In this document: positions 1 to 7,784 of the stretch, one piece after another
How the letters are laid out: each line of letters starts with the position of its first letter
How positions within the stretch are numbered: the stretch's first letter is position 1
Position numbers and translations under genes: made by a program
Notes under the pieces: model-generated
What the model saw: the letters and a program-made list of their open reading frames with translations, nothing else
Database searches by the model: none
Told to the model about the DNA's origin: nothing
Assembly (NCBI GenBank): GCA_964457365.1
Contig: CAYWFP010000029.1
Location: 1-36,457, forward strand
Length of the DNA stretch: 36,457 nucleotides
Reading direction: 5' to 3'
Source: CAYWFP01 sp964457365
GTDB lineage: Bacteria; Planctomycetota; SZUA-567

Positions 1-14
1 GACAGGATCCGCAC

Positions 15-1151
15 GTGAGCTTTCGACGATACATTACCGCCAGAGTCAAATCCCTGCTCCGCCCGCTTCAGCGCATGCGGCGCAAGTCCGCGCGCGCGGT
101 GATTACGCGGCCGCGCGGCACGCTGCGCCCCGAGGACGCGTCCATGACTTTCCTCGCCGCCGTCGGCGGCCGTTTCGATCAGAACCGTCCGGACGCGATG
201 ATGACCTGCCGCATGGGCCTCTGCCGCGCGTTCGAATCGCTGGGGATCGCGTATCTGCTCGTGGACGTTGCGGACCTGGACCGTCGCCTGACAGAGTTGA
301 ATCAACCCATCGTCTGCCTCTTCGGCGCGGATTATTGCGCCATCACCCGCCAAACGATTCGTGCGCTTCGGGACGTCCCGCACTTCGTCTGGGTCGATCC
401 GTGGTTCCGCGACAGCGGCCGCTTCTTCGAGGAACACGGCCTGGATGCGCGCATCTGGACATGGGCCGCAGATCATCGAGCCCGCATCCTCGACTCGCAA
501 CCGCGTTTCGTCTATACCGCGACCGTCGAGAGCGGTCTGCCATTTTTCGAGGAGTGGTCGAAGCGCGGCTGCAAGGTGCTTTCCCTTCCGTTGGCCTGCG
601 ACACGACGCTGTACACGCCCTCGGCCCCGCGGCTGGAGGAATTCGAGGGCGTCCGCATGGCTTTCGTCGGCGGGTACTGGCCCTCCAAAGGACGGCAACT
701 CGACCGGTACCTGCGCCCCTTTGAAGACGACCTGGTTATATACGGGTACAGCAAGTGGCCGTACACGGGATACCGCGGCCGCTTGCCGCGTGCAGCCGAA
801 CCGGCGCTTTACCGGCAGGCCATCGTGTCGCCGACAATCAACGAGCCGTCGGTGCGCGTTCTCCGCGGCCAAATCAACGAACGCGTATTCAAGGTCCTCG
901 GCAGCGGCGGCGCGACGGTGGTGGACGCGGTCCCGGCTTATCGCGAGCTCTTCACCGAGGATGAGTTGCCGATACCGGAAGACGAGCACGAATTCGCGGC
1001 GATGGCGCGTTCGCTGCTGGCGGAGCCCTCGCTTCGCGACAACATGGCCGAGCGCGGCCTGCGGGCCGTACTGGCGCGGCACACCTATATTCATCGTGCA
1101 AAACGCATCCTGCAGGAACTCGGCATCCGCCCCGATGCCGCCGAGGAATGA
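15..1151 (+). CDS. GT-B glycosyltransferase, CgeB/Glyco_trans_1_2-like
   Basis: Probable cytoplasmic sugar transferase of 378 aa. The C-terminal third (about residues 265-375) has the look of the Glyco_trans_1_2 (CgeB-type) domain: a stretch rich in NExxVRVLRGQINERVFKVLGSG followed by a region that assigns the acceptor/donor fold, then the usual helical end with LLAEPSLRDNMAERG. The N-terminal part has alternating hydrophobic strands such as IVCLFGADYC and HFVWVDPW, as in GT-B folds. The GTG start at 15 has an AGGA about 7 bases upstream; only 14 bases precede it, so a start further upstream cannot be excluded. It overlaps the next gene by 4 bases (ATGA), so the two are probably translationally coupled. 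The sugar and acceptor are not predictable. Confidence 0.8.
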   Translation: MSFRRYITARVKSLLRPLQRMRRKSARAVITRPRGTLRPEDASMTFLAAVGGRFDQNRPDAMMTCRMGLCRAFESLGIAYLLVDVADLDRRLTELNQPIVCLFGADYCAITRQTIRALRDVPHFVWVDPWFRDSGRFFEEHGLDARIWTWAADHRARILDSQPRFVYTATVESGLPFFEEWSKRGCKVLSLPLACDTTLYTPSAPRLEEFEGVRMAFVGGYWPSKGRQLDRYLRPFEDDLVIYGYSKWPYTGYRGRLPRAAEPALYRQAIVSPTINEPSVRVLRGQINERVFKVLGSGGATVVDAVPAYRELFTEDELPIPEDEHEFAAMARSLLAEPSLRDNMAERGLRAVLARHTYIHRAKRILQELGIRPDAAEE

Positions 1152-1990
1152 GGCGCATGCTTTCGATCATCACTCCCAGTTATATCGATTCCCCGGAACG
1201 ACTCGCGTTTGCGCAAGCGTCGCTTGCATCCCTGCATGAAGCGGTAGGAACGACGTATCCGCATATCGTGATCGACGACCTGCCGCGGCGGCGCGGCGTC
1301 CTGGGGCGCTTTTTCGTGAACAGAGAACTCCGCGGCGCAGCTGAACGGGTGTACGACCATCCCCACATATCGCTTCGGCGCCGTCCGCCCGGCGGCAGCG
1401 CATCGGCCCTGCGCGAAGCAATCCGGCAAGCGCGCGCCGATGGCAGCGAGCACGTCTTCATCCACCTGGACGACAACGTTTACGTTCCTATGCTCGCGCC
1501 ATTGCTCCGGCATGCACAGGATGCCTTTGGCCGGGATGCCGAACTCGTGAAGGTGCGCCTTGCCGGCTACCCCATCCTCTGGAGCGGATGCACGCCGAAA
1601 AACGGTAACCGCAGCATCCTGGCGATCGAAGAGGACGTCGTCCGGTTCGACCGCATCCGACTCCGTCCGACACGGTACACGGACTATACCCTCTGGTGGT
1701 CGCATTTCAATACAGACATGATCGGCGAGAAGAGTTATCCTGTCGTACTGTGGTCGACGCTGTACCGCGCGGACTGGTTGGAACGGATCTTGACGTGGGA
1801 AGGCGCCCGCGCTTGTCGCTCTCTCGCGGACATCGAACTGTATTATTTGAATCCTTTGAATTGGGGCCGTCTGCTCCTTGGGTTTTCGGGCAAGCTCGGC
1901 TATATTAACATGCAATTCTGCGGCATCGAAATGGAGCACAGCAGCAATTGGGCCGAACTGATCAGCTATCCCAATGATCCGGTTCGCTAG
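1148..1990 (+). CDS. GT-A-like (family 2-type) glycosyltransferase
   Basis: A 280-aa protein that begins with the strand typical of GT-A enzymes (MLSIITPSY) and has HLDDN at residues 107-110 after a hydrophobic strand (HVFIHLDD), in the position of the metal/nucleotide-binding DxD motif. The usual DDGSxD motif of family 2 is absent; VIDDLPRRRG at about residue 41 takes its place, so this is a divergent member. It starts inside the stop of the previous gene (ATGA overlap); a second ATG three codons on is also possible. The C-terminus ends EMEHSSNWAEL, unrecognised. It belongs to the glycan operon; the substrate is unknown. Confidence 0.7.
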   Translation: MRRMLSIITPSYIDSPERLAFAQASLASLHEAVGTTYPHIVIDDLPRRRGVLGRFFVNRELRGAAERVYDHPHISLRRRPPGGSASALREAIRQARADGSEHVFIHLDDNVYVPMLAPLLRHAQDAFGRDAELVKVRLAGYPILWSGCTPKNGNRSILAIEEDVVRFDRIRLRPTRYTDYTLWWSHFNTDMIGEKSYPVVLWSTLYRADWLERILTWEGARACRSLADIELYYLNPLNWGRLLLGFSGKLGYINMQFCGIEMEHSSNWAELISYPNDPVR

Positions 1991-2031
1991 CGATTGACGG
2001 GACGAGCTCCCGTCCCGTCGGAGGTCTCCGC

Positions 2032-3135
2032 GTGCAACCGATTCGGTACGCCGTCCACGGTCTTCTCGACGTCGTCATCGATCCCGCGGTCGATGAATCG
2101 ATTCGAAGCGACGTGGACTTTCAACTCAACTACTTCCGGCAACCCCATTCCGCCGCTGCCGCCGCGCGGCGAATCGGTATCGAACCCTATGAGCGATTCG
2201 TGCCCGATCGCACGCGCGACATCTTCCATCTCGTCGAAGGTTCGGATGCGTGTTGCCACAATCCGGCGCAGCGCTTCGCCTGCCGCTGGACAGAGACGGG
2301 ATTTCAGCTATTCGCCTCTTCTCCAAGTTTTCTCATCAATCAGTTTATCCAGCTCATCCTCATCCGGCACGGCATCACCCTCGTCCACGCGGCCGCCGTC
2401 GCGGACGGGCAGGGAAGCGTGACGTTGTTGCCCGGACCAGGGGGCGTCGGCAAGACGGCGTTATTGGGGGAGATGGCGAAACAACAAGGCTGCCGTTTGC
2501 TCGGGGACGATATTGTCGGAGTGTCGGAAATGGGCGAATGCCTGGCTTTTCCGCGGTCCTTCGTGCTCAAGCATTACCACCGATCCGTCTATCCGGAGGT
2601 GTTCGAGCGCATGGGGCTCGACAAGTCGCGGAGCCGATGGAAGCAGATCGGAACGCGCATTTTCAGGATTGCTCGCGAGAATGCGCCCTGCATCGGTCTA
2701 ACCAAAACGGTGGCACGCGCGCTCGGGATTTACCGCATGATTTCCGCGCACATCCCTCCGCAGGCGCAGGTGGAGTATCTCGCGGCCGTGCCGGTCGGAG
2801 AAATCTTCGGTACGGAATCGATACTGGAGCGGGGAGAGTTGAATCACGTGTTATTGCTGAACCGCTATACCGGGCCTTCGTTTTCTCGCGAACCGGTTGC
2901 CATGGACGTCCTTGTCAACCAGATGCTGGCGACATTGCAACACGAATGGATCGACGGTATGCGCTCCTTCTGCGCCATGGGTGCGTTGAACTTATTCCGC
3001 ATGAACGACTATTACGCCCGCACGGAAGCTATTCTCCGCCGCGGATTGGCAAGAGCGAACCATGCACGCTTGCGAATTCCCGCCAACGCTTCGCCCCAAG
3101 AGTTGTTCGCTCAGTTCCGTTCGGAGCAACCGTGA
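2032..3135 (+). CDS. HPr-kinase-like P-loop protein (HprK-related)
   Basis: This 367-aa protein has a P-loop GPGGVGKT at residues 135-142, preceded by LVHAAAV (118-124) and followed by LLGDDIV (157-162). That order (HAaav, Walker A, GDD) is the pattern of the HprK C-terminal kinase fold. The N-terminal HPr-kinase domain and the HPr-recognition loop are not evident, and no HPr gene is nearby, so it is not a normal carbon-catabolite HPr kinase. HprK-related proteins of this kind are known in polysaccharide and peptide-modification clusters, but their substrates are generally unknown. The GTG start at 2032 has GGAGG at about 2020-2024. The stop overlaps the GTG of the next gene, so it is part of the glycosyltransferase operon. 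Confidence 0.75.
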   Translation: MQPIRYAVHGLLDVVIDPAVDESIRSDVDFQLNYFRQPHSAAAAARRIGIEPYERFVPDRTRDIFHLVEGSDACCHNPAQRFACRWTETGFQLFASSPSFLINQFIQLILIRHGITLVHAAAVADGQGSVTLLPGPGGVGKTALLGEMAKQQGCRLLGDDIVGVSEMGECLAFPRSFVLKHYHRSVYPEVFERMGLDKSRSRWKQIGTRIFRIARENAPCIGLTKTVARALGIYRMISAHIPPQAQVEYLAAVPVGEIFGTESILERGELNHVLLLNRYTGPSFSREPVAMDVLVNQMLATLQHEWIDGMRSFCAMGALNLFRMNDYYARTEAILRRGLARANHARLRIPANASPQELFAQFRSEQP

Positions 3136-4214
3136 CTTCTGCGACGCGACCGACCGTGACGGTTCTGATGCCGGCCTACAATGCCGAAGCTTTTGTCGGC
3201 GAAGCGGTGGGCGGCATTCTATATCAGTCTTTCAGCGATTACGAGTTTCTTATCATCGACGACGGCTCGACTGACGAGACCGGCGCCATTCTCCGCGCCT
3301 ATGCGGAAAAGGACAACCGCATCGTCATCGTTGCCCACGACAAGCAGCAGGGCCTGATTCACACGTTGAATCACGGACTGGACCTTGCTCGCGGACGCTA
3401 CATTGCCCGTCAAGACGCGGACGATATCAGCCTTCCGCACCGATTGGAATCGCAAGCCGCCTGTATGGACGATCATCCCGCGATCGGCGTCTGCGGAAGT
3501 TGGGTGAAGACTATCGGCGACGTGCCCCGGGCGACATGGGCCTATCCATGCGAAGACGGGGCGATCCGTTCCACACTGCTCTTTCGCTCTCCATTCGCAC
3601 ACCCGGCCACCATGCTGCGGGCGGACATACTGAACGCGCACGGAATCCGCTACGACAGCGCCTTTCCGCACGCGGAGGACTACGCCCTCTGGGCCGCGCT
3701 CGCACCTCATACCGAGTTCGCCAATCTCGCGGAGACTCTGCTGCTGTATCGCACGCATGCCGCTAGCGTGACACGGCAGAAGCATTCGGTCCTGCTGAAC
3801 TCGTCAGCGAGAATTCGGCGAAAGCAATTGGGCGAGCTCGGTGCATTCTCCGAAGAGGACGCCGCGCTGCACGAGCGGATCGGGTCTTGCTGTTACGACA
3901 GCACCCGCGCATTCGTGCATCAAGCCGAATCGTGGCTTCATCGACTGGCAGCGCTGAATCGGGAATGCGGGACCTATCCGCAGTCCGCGTTCGCGCGCAC
4001 GCTGGCGGACGAATGGCACAGGCTATGCGACCGGCATTCCTATCGCGGCCTGTTCGAGAGCCTATGGGCGACCCAGGCATATTGCCGCTCGCCGTTACGT
4101 GCGCACGCTCCGGCGACGTGGCGCCAGTGGTGGAAGACGGCGTGTTGGCTGACGCACGGGCCGTTTTTTCAGTCTTTGCGCAAAACCCGGCTGGGCCGAT
4201 GCATGCGCAGATAA
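3132..4214 (+). CDS. Family 2 glycosyltransferase (GT-A)
   Basis: A 360-aa protein with the full family 2 signature: VTVLMPAYNAEAFV at the start, IIDDGSTDET at residues 41-50, and RQDADD at 94-98, which supplies the DxD metal/nucleotide-binding site. The following stretch with FPHAEDYALWAAL matches the ED motif carrying the catalytic base in GT2 enzymes. The frame stays open far upstream (from 2250), but homology begins only here, and the GTG at 3132 overlaps the stop of the HprK-like gene (GTGA), so this start is preferred. It probably transfers a sugar from a nucleotide donor to a lipid-linked or protein-linked acceptor on the inner face of the membrane. The C-terminal 120 residues are not recognised. 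Confidence 0.85.
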   Translation: MTSATRPTVTVLMPAYNAEAFVGEAVGGILYQSFSDYEFLIIDDGSTDETGAILRAYAEKDNRIVIVAHDKQQGLIHTLNHGLDLARGRYIARQDADDISLPHRLESQAACMDDHPAIGVCGSWVKTIGDVPRATWAYPCEDGAIRSTLLFRSPFAHPATMLRADILNAHGIRYDSAFPHAEDYALWAALAPHTEFANLAETLLLYRTHAASVTRQKHSVLLNSSARIRRKQLGELGAFSEEDAALHERIGSCCYDSTRAFVHQAESWLHRLAALNRECGTYPQSAFARTLADEWHRLCDRHSYRGLFESLWATQAYCRSPLRAHAPATWRQWWKTACWLTHGPFFQSLRKTRLGRCMRR

Positions 4215-4228
4215 AAAGGATCGGTGCG

Positions 4229-5332
4229 ATGACGCTTCCCAGGCGCGTTCTGATCATGACCGATCATCTCGATCTGGGTTGCGGCACACTGACGTTTCTA
4301 TTGCAGTTGTTGGCGATTCATCGCCGTCAGGGGATCGAAACCACGGTGGCGGTCGAGAGCCAACTGGCGACGGAAGATCTTGTCGCATGTATCGCAACGC
4401 AGGATGGCCAAATCTTTCGCGTGCCTGATCGCCCGCGTCTTTTTCGCCGCTCTTATCTTGCCCTCGGCTGGGATTATTACGTCTGCCGGCGCGCGCTGCG
4501 GATTGTCCGGCCCGACTTTCTCATGGCTTCGACACGCAGCATCAATCTGTTGCTCGGCGGCTTCGCTTTCTCCCTGCCGTTCGTCTACGTCGTGCACAGC
4601 TATCCTGTCTTGTCTCTGCGCCCTGGATTGTGCCGCATATTGCGCCTGCTGCGCAAACCATGGCAGACGTTCCTGACCGTATCGCAATTCTCCGCTCGTC
4701 GGCTTTGTGATTACCTTGCTTTGCCGGCGGATTGCGTGGCGGTCGTTCCCAACGCGCATACCCCTCCCGCCTTTTCGCCTCGGCCGCAACGGCGCGTGAT
4801 GACGGTCGGACATGTTGTCGACTACAAGAATCCGTCGACATGGATCACCGTGGCGGATGCCGTGACGGCGGAAGATCCGGAGGTGGAGTTCGTCTGGTAT
4901 GGTGATGGCCCGCTGCTGGACCAGATGCGTGAGGAGGTGCGCGTGCGCGGTCTCTCGGGCCGCGTTCGCTTTGCCGGATTCCACGCCGCCATCCAGGAGG
5001 CGTACGCCGAGGCTCTGCTGTACTTTCACCCGAGCCGGAAGGAAAGCTGCGGCATTGCCGTGCTCGACGCGCTGGCCTCGGGCGTGGTCTGTATCAGCTC
5101 CAATGCCGGGGCCTTGCCGGAGGCGGTAGCCGACGGCGTCACCGGATTCACCCGCGAGCCCGACGATGTCACCGGCTTCAGCGAGTGCATTCTAGCTTTG
5201 CTTCGAGATTCGGAACTGCGGGCGCGTATGCAGCGAGCCGCCCGGATACAAGCGGAGTCGCATTTTTCGCCACAGCGACAGGAAGAGAAGATGCTTGCTC
5301 TCTACGCGCGACTCATGACGGAACGAAGGTGA
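4229..5332 (+). CDS. GT4-type (GT-B) glycosyltransferase
   Basis: A 367-aa retaining glycosyltransferase. The N-terminus has the glycine-bearing loop LDLGCGTLTFLLQLL; the C-terminal half contains VVPNAH, RRVMTVGHVVDYKNP, EFVWYGDGPL, RVRFAGFH and then HPSRKESCGIAVLDALASG. The last is the EX7E donor-binding motif, but the second acid is Asp instead of Glu (E-SCGIAVL-D). The open frame reaches back to 3887 over the previous gene; the ATG at 4229 is chosen because AAAAGGA lies at 4214-4220, 8 bases upstream, and the conserved domain begins at once. The gap to the previous stop is 14 bases, so it is cotranscribed with the rest of the glycan block. Confidence 0.85.
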   Translation: MTLPRRVLIMTDHLDLGCGTLTFLLQLLAIHRRQGIETTVAVESQLATEDLVACIATQDGQIFRVPDRPRLFRRSYLALGWDYYVCRRALRIVRPDFLMASTRSINLLLGGFAFSLPFVYVVHSYPVLSLRPGLCRILRLLRKPWQTFLTVSQFSARRLCDYLALPADCVAVVPNAHTPPAFSPRPQRRVMTVGHVVDYKNPSTWITVADAVTAEDPEVEFVWYGDGPLLDQMREEVRVRGLSGRVRFAGFHAAIQEAYAEALLYFHPSRKESCGIAVLDALASGVVCISSNAGALPEAVADGVTGFTREPDDVTGFSECILALLRDSELRARMQRAARIQAESHFSPQRQEEKMLALYARLMTERR

Positions 5333-5370
5333 TGTTCATGCCGTATGATCGGCTCGCTAAAGGAAATACG

Positions 5371-6504
5371 ATGAATATCATCGTCCTGTCTTTTGTCGAA
5401 TGGCACGGACGTCACGGACGCACCCATCATCTCGTGGAGCATCTGGCCCAACGGCACCGCATCCTGTGGGTCAATCCGCCGCGCAGTTTTCTGCAGCATC
5501 CTACGACCCGAATGATAGTCCGTGAAGGCGAGAAATTCAGTACGGTGATCGATCTGCCGGGGGGGGTGCCGGGACGTAACTACGAGCCGATGAGTTGGTT
5601 GTCGCAGATGTACTGGGCCGGGCGAATGCGACGTTTTCTTTCCAGGTGGAGAGGCGAGCGCCTGCCCACGCTCGTGCTGGTCGAGACGCCCGCGATGTGG
5701 AACCTGGCCTTGCATATAGATTCGGACCTGTTGATTTACGACGCCCACGACGACTGGCGGTTGATCGAGAACAACCGGGGGAACCATATCGCGCGACTCG
5801 AGAAGAGCGCCGCGCGAAAAGCCGATATCGTGCTGACGGCGTCCGCCGCGTTGGCCGAATGGTTCGGGCAGCTCGGTGCTACGCCGAAGCCCTTGCCGAA
5901 CGCGTGCGAAATCGCAGACTGGAACCTATCCGAGAACACTGAGGCCGCGGAAGAACTCGAGCGCTTGCCGCATCCGCGATTTCTGTTTTTCGGAGGCGTG
6001 GACCGCTCTTTCGATACCTTCGCCGTCAAAACGGCCGCGGCCGAGATGACGGATTCCTCCTGGATCATCGTCGGCGGGATCGCGGACGCGGGTATTCGTC
6101 GGGAACTGCAAGAGCTTTCGAACATCGTCCTCATAGGCGAAAAACCGTACCATCGTTTGCCGTCGTATGTCGTCGGCAGCGACGCGCTGATTCTTCCCTA
6201 TACGGTGACGCCGCGAAATCAAGGGCGCGACTGCGTCAAGCTCTACGAATACCTCGCCACCGGTCGGCCGATCGTCGCGAGCGACCTTCCGCAGGTGAAC
6301 CAATTCCGCGATCTGATCGGCATAGCCCGTAGCGAAGACGGCGAAGCTGGATTCGCGTTGGCGTGCCGGCGCGCGTTGCAGGAGGACACCCCAGCACTCC
6401 ATGCGCAAAGGAAAGGTGTTGCGCAGGATCATACATGGGCGAAACGCGTCACCCGTTTGGAACAAATCATCGAGAGCGCATTGGCTGGAAGAAACCTGCG
6501 GTAA
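5371..6504 (+). CDS. GT-B glycosyltransferase, TuaH/GT1-like
   Basis: A 377-aa protein with features of the glycosyltransferases annotated as TuaH-like: HRILWVNPPRSF near the N-terminus, LLIYDAHDDWR in the middle, IVLTASAALAEWF and LPNACE before the second Rossmann domain, FLFFGGVDR at its start, and KLYEYLATGRPIVASDLPQ in the donor-binding region. The frame is open from 5185, overlapping the previous gene, but ATG 5371 has AAAGGA at 5359-5364 and the domain begins immediately (MNIIVLSFVEWHG). It lies 38 bases after the previous gene and is the last plus-strand gene of this block. The sugar is not predictable. Confidence 0.8.
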   Translation: MNIIVLSFVEWHGRHGRTHHLVEHLAQRHRILWVNPPRSFLQHPTTRMIVREGEKFSTVIDLPGGVPGRNYEPMSWLSQMYWAGRMRRFLSRWRGERLPTLVLVETPAMWNLALHIDSDLLIYDAHDDWRLIENNRGNHIARLEKSAARKADIVLTASAALAEWFGQLGATPKPLPNACEIADWNLSENTEAAEELERLPHPRFLFFGGVDRSFDTFAVKTAAAEMTDSSWIIVGGIADAGIRRELQELSNIVLIGEKPYHRLPSYVVGSDALILPYTVTPRNQGRDCVKLYEYLATGRPIVASDLPQVNQFRDLIGIARSEDGEAGFALACRRALQEDTPALHAQRKGVAQDHTWAKRVTRLEQIIESALAGRNLR

Positions 6505-6566
6505 TCCCGTGCAGACGGAACGGCGTTTACGGGTCATGCACTGCGAAGAGACGACCAAGCGCCTTC

Positions 6567-7331
6567 TCAACGCCACCCCCATGTGGTGCGATGCTGCGGA
6601 AAGCCGGTTTCGGTGTAATAGTCGAGGTTGCGCAATGCTGCTTCGACATGAGGTGCGGTGATGCCATCGCCACATTCATGATAGCTGGCGACGGCGACAT
6701 GTACGTTGTCGCGAAGAAGAGTGTCGTGCGCGCCCTCGAGCGCCGCCAGTTCGGCTCCTTCCACATCCATCTTCAAGAAATTCACACCTGTAATATCCCT
6801 TTTCGCAAGTGCTTCGTCGAGACCTGTGACCCTGATGCACGTCTGTCCGTGAGCGTCTTCGGCGAGGCGTGCGGTATGCGTTCCCGGATCGCACCAAGCG
6901 AGTTCGGTCGTCTTGTTCCACAGGCCCTGCTCGATTACCGTCACGGGCGCGAAGCCGTTCAGCGCGACATTCGCGCGCAAGCGCCTGGCGTTGTCGGCAT
7001 CCGGTTCGAATGCGATGACGTGTCCGGTCCTGCCCGCGCGCGCAGCCATCAAGAGGGTGAGGGCGCCGACATACGCACCCGCGTCGACGACAATGTCGCC
7101 GACTTGGATTTCGCGTTTGTAAAAATACCCCGGTCCTTCCACGGCCAGATCGCTGAAGGGGTTCTCGTGGAATCGCAGGCAGAAATCAGGATAATGGATC
7201 TCGAACAGGCCCCGGCGGAAGTACATGCGGAAGGGATTGCGTTCACACCGGTTATGATAGAAGCAACGGAGACGGTTCTTCAAACTGCTTTCGGGTAGTC
7301 TCTGCAAGAACTGACGAAGAACATTGATCAT
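6567..7331 (-). CDS. FkbM-family SAM-dependent methyltransferase
   Basis: A 254-aa methyltransferase probably acting on a sugar hydroxyl of a surface glycan. The SAM-binding motif I is VVDAGAYVGALTLLMAARAG at about residues 81-100, followed by VIAFEPD (105-111) for ribose binding. The family-specific LKMDVEGAELAALEGA is at 186-201. It runs towards the glycosyltransferase block, its stop 62 bases from theirs, so it has its own transcript. ATG 7331 has only a weak ribosome site and no clear promoter was found in the 280 bases upstream. The product is complete for the family (about 250 aa). Confidence 0.88.
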   Translation of the reverse strand: MINVLRQFLQRLPESSLKNRLRCFYHNRCERNPFRMYFRRGLFEIHYPDFCLRFHENPFSDLAVEGPGYFYKREIQVGDIVVDAGAYVGALTLLMAARAGRTGHVIAFEPDADNARRLRANVALNGFAPVTVIEQGLWNKTTELAWCDPGTHTARLAEDAHGQTCIRVTGLDEALAKRDITGVNFLKMDVEGAELAALEGAHDTLLRDNVHVAVASYHECGDGITAPHVEAALRNLDYYTETGFPQHRTTWGWR

Positions 7332-7554
7332 GACCGAACCTGTGGGATTTTGCCGCCTTGTGATCTACCGGTGGCCGTAACGCCGCACTCGTTTCTTCGC
7401 TAGAGGATACCGTTCGACCAAGTCTCGGGCAAGAGTGCTACGGTGATGACGATAATTTCTCCGACTCATCGCGATCGTTCCGAGTTGTGTTGCCCGTTTT
7501 CTCTGCGGCATATAGAGTCCTCCGCGGTTCGAAAGTTGGACTCCCGGTTGCTGT

Positions 7555-7582
7555 TGACTTTCGCCGGCACTACCTATATGGT
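7555..7582 (+). promoter_or_regulatory. Sigma-70-type promoter of tRNA-Leu
   Basis: TTGACT (7555-7560), a 16-base spacer, and TATGGT (7577-7582). The predicted transcript start is near 7589, about 20 bases before the mature tRNA. The match is 5/6 for -35 and 4/6 for -10. An AT-rich alternative -10 (CTATAT) overlaps it. Confidence 0.55.
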
Positions 7583-7609
7583 TACGCGCAAGTAGGGTAA
7601 AAGAGAAAC

Positions 7610-7697
7610 GGGCGAGTGGCGGAATGGCAGACGCAAGGGATTTAAAATCCCTTGGGCCGGAAGGCCCGTGCGGGTTCGAATCCCGCCTTGCCCACCA
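7610..7697 (+). tRNA. tRNA-Leu (anticodon UAA)
   Basis: An 88-base tRNA that folds completely. The acceptor stem pairs 7610-7616 with 7687-7693 (one G-U). The anticodon stem AGGGA/TCCCT (7636-7640/7648-7652) encloses loop TTTAAAA with anticodon TAA at 7643-7645, reading UUA (and UUG by wobble). A long class II variable arm (GGGCC-GGAA-GGCCC, 7654-7667) and T arm GCGGG-TTCGAAT-CCCGC follow. The discriminator is A (7694) and CCA is encoded (7695-7697). The variable arm and anticodon fix the identity as leucine. Confidence 0.97.
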
Positions 7698-7714
7698 GTT
7701 TTCATCGTATCATT

Positions 7715-7736
7715 CATCGCGGTCTTGCGCGCGATG
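7715..7736 (+). terminator. Weak hairpin after tRNA-Leu
   Basis: CATCGCG (7715-7721) can pair with CGCGATG (7730-7736) over an 8-base loop. There is no T tract after it, so it is at best a weak or factor-dependent end for the tRNA transcript. Confidence 0.25.
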
Positions 7737-7784
7737 CAGTGCTTATCTTATCCGGCCTAACCCTTGACACATAGCGAGAACGGA

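Noticed and set aside
7610..7697. tRNA-Leu as an attachment site for an integrated element
   Set aside because: I saw no second copy of the tRNA 3' end and no integrase or phage gene in the window.
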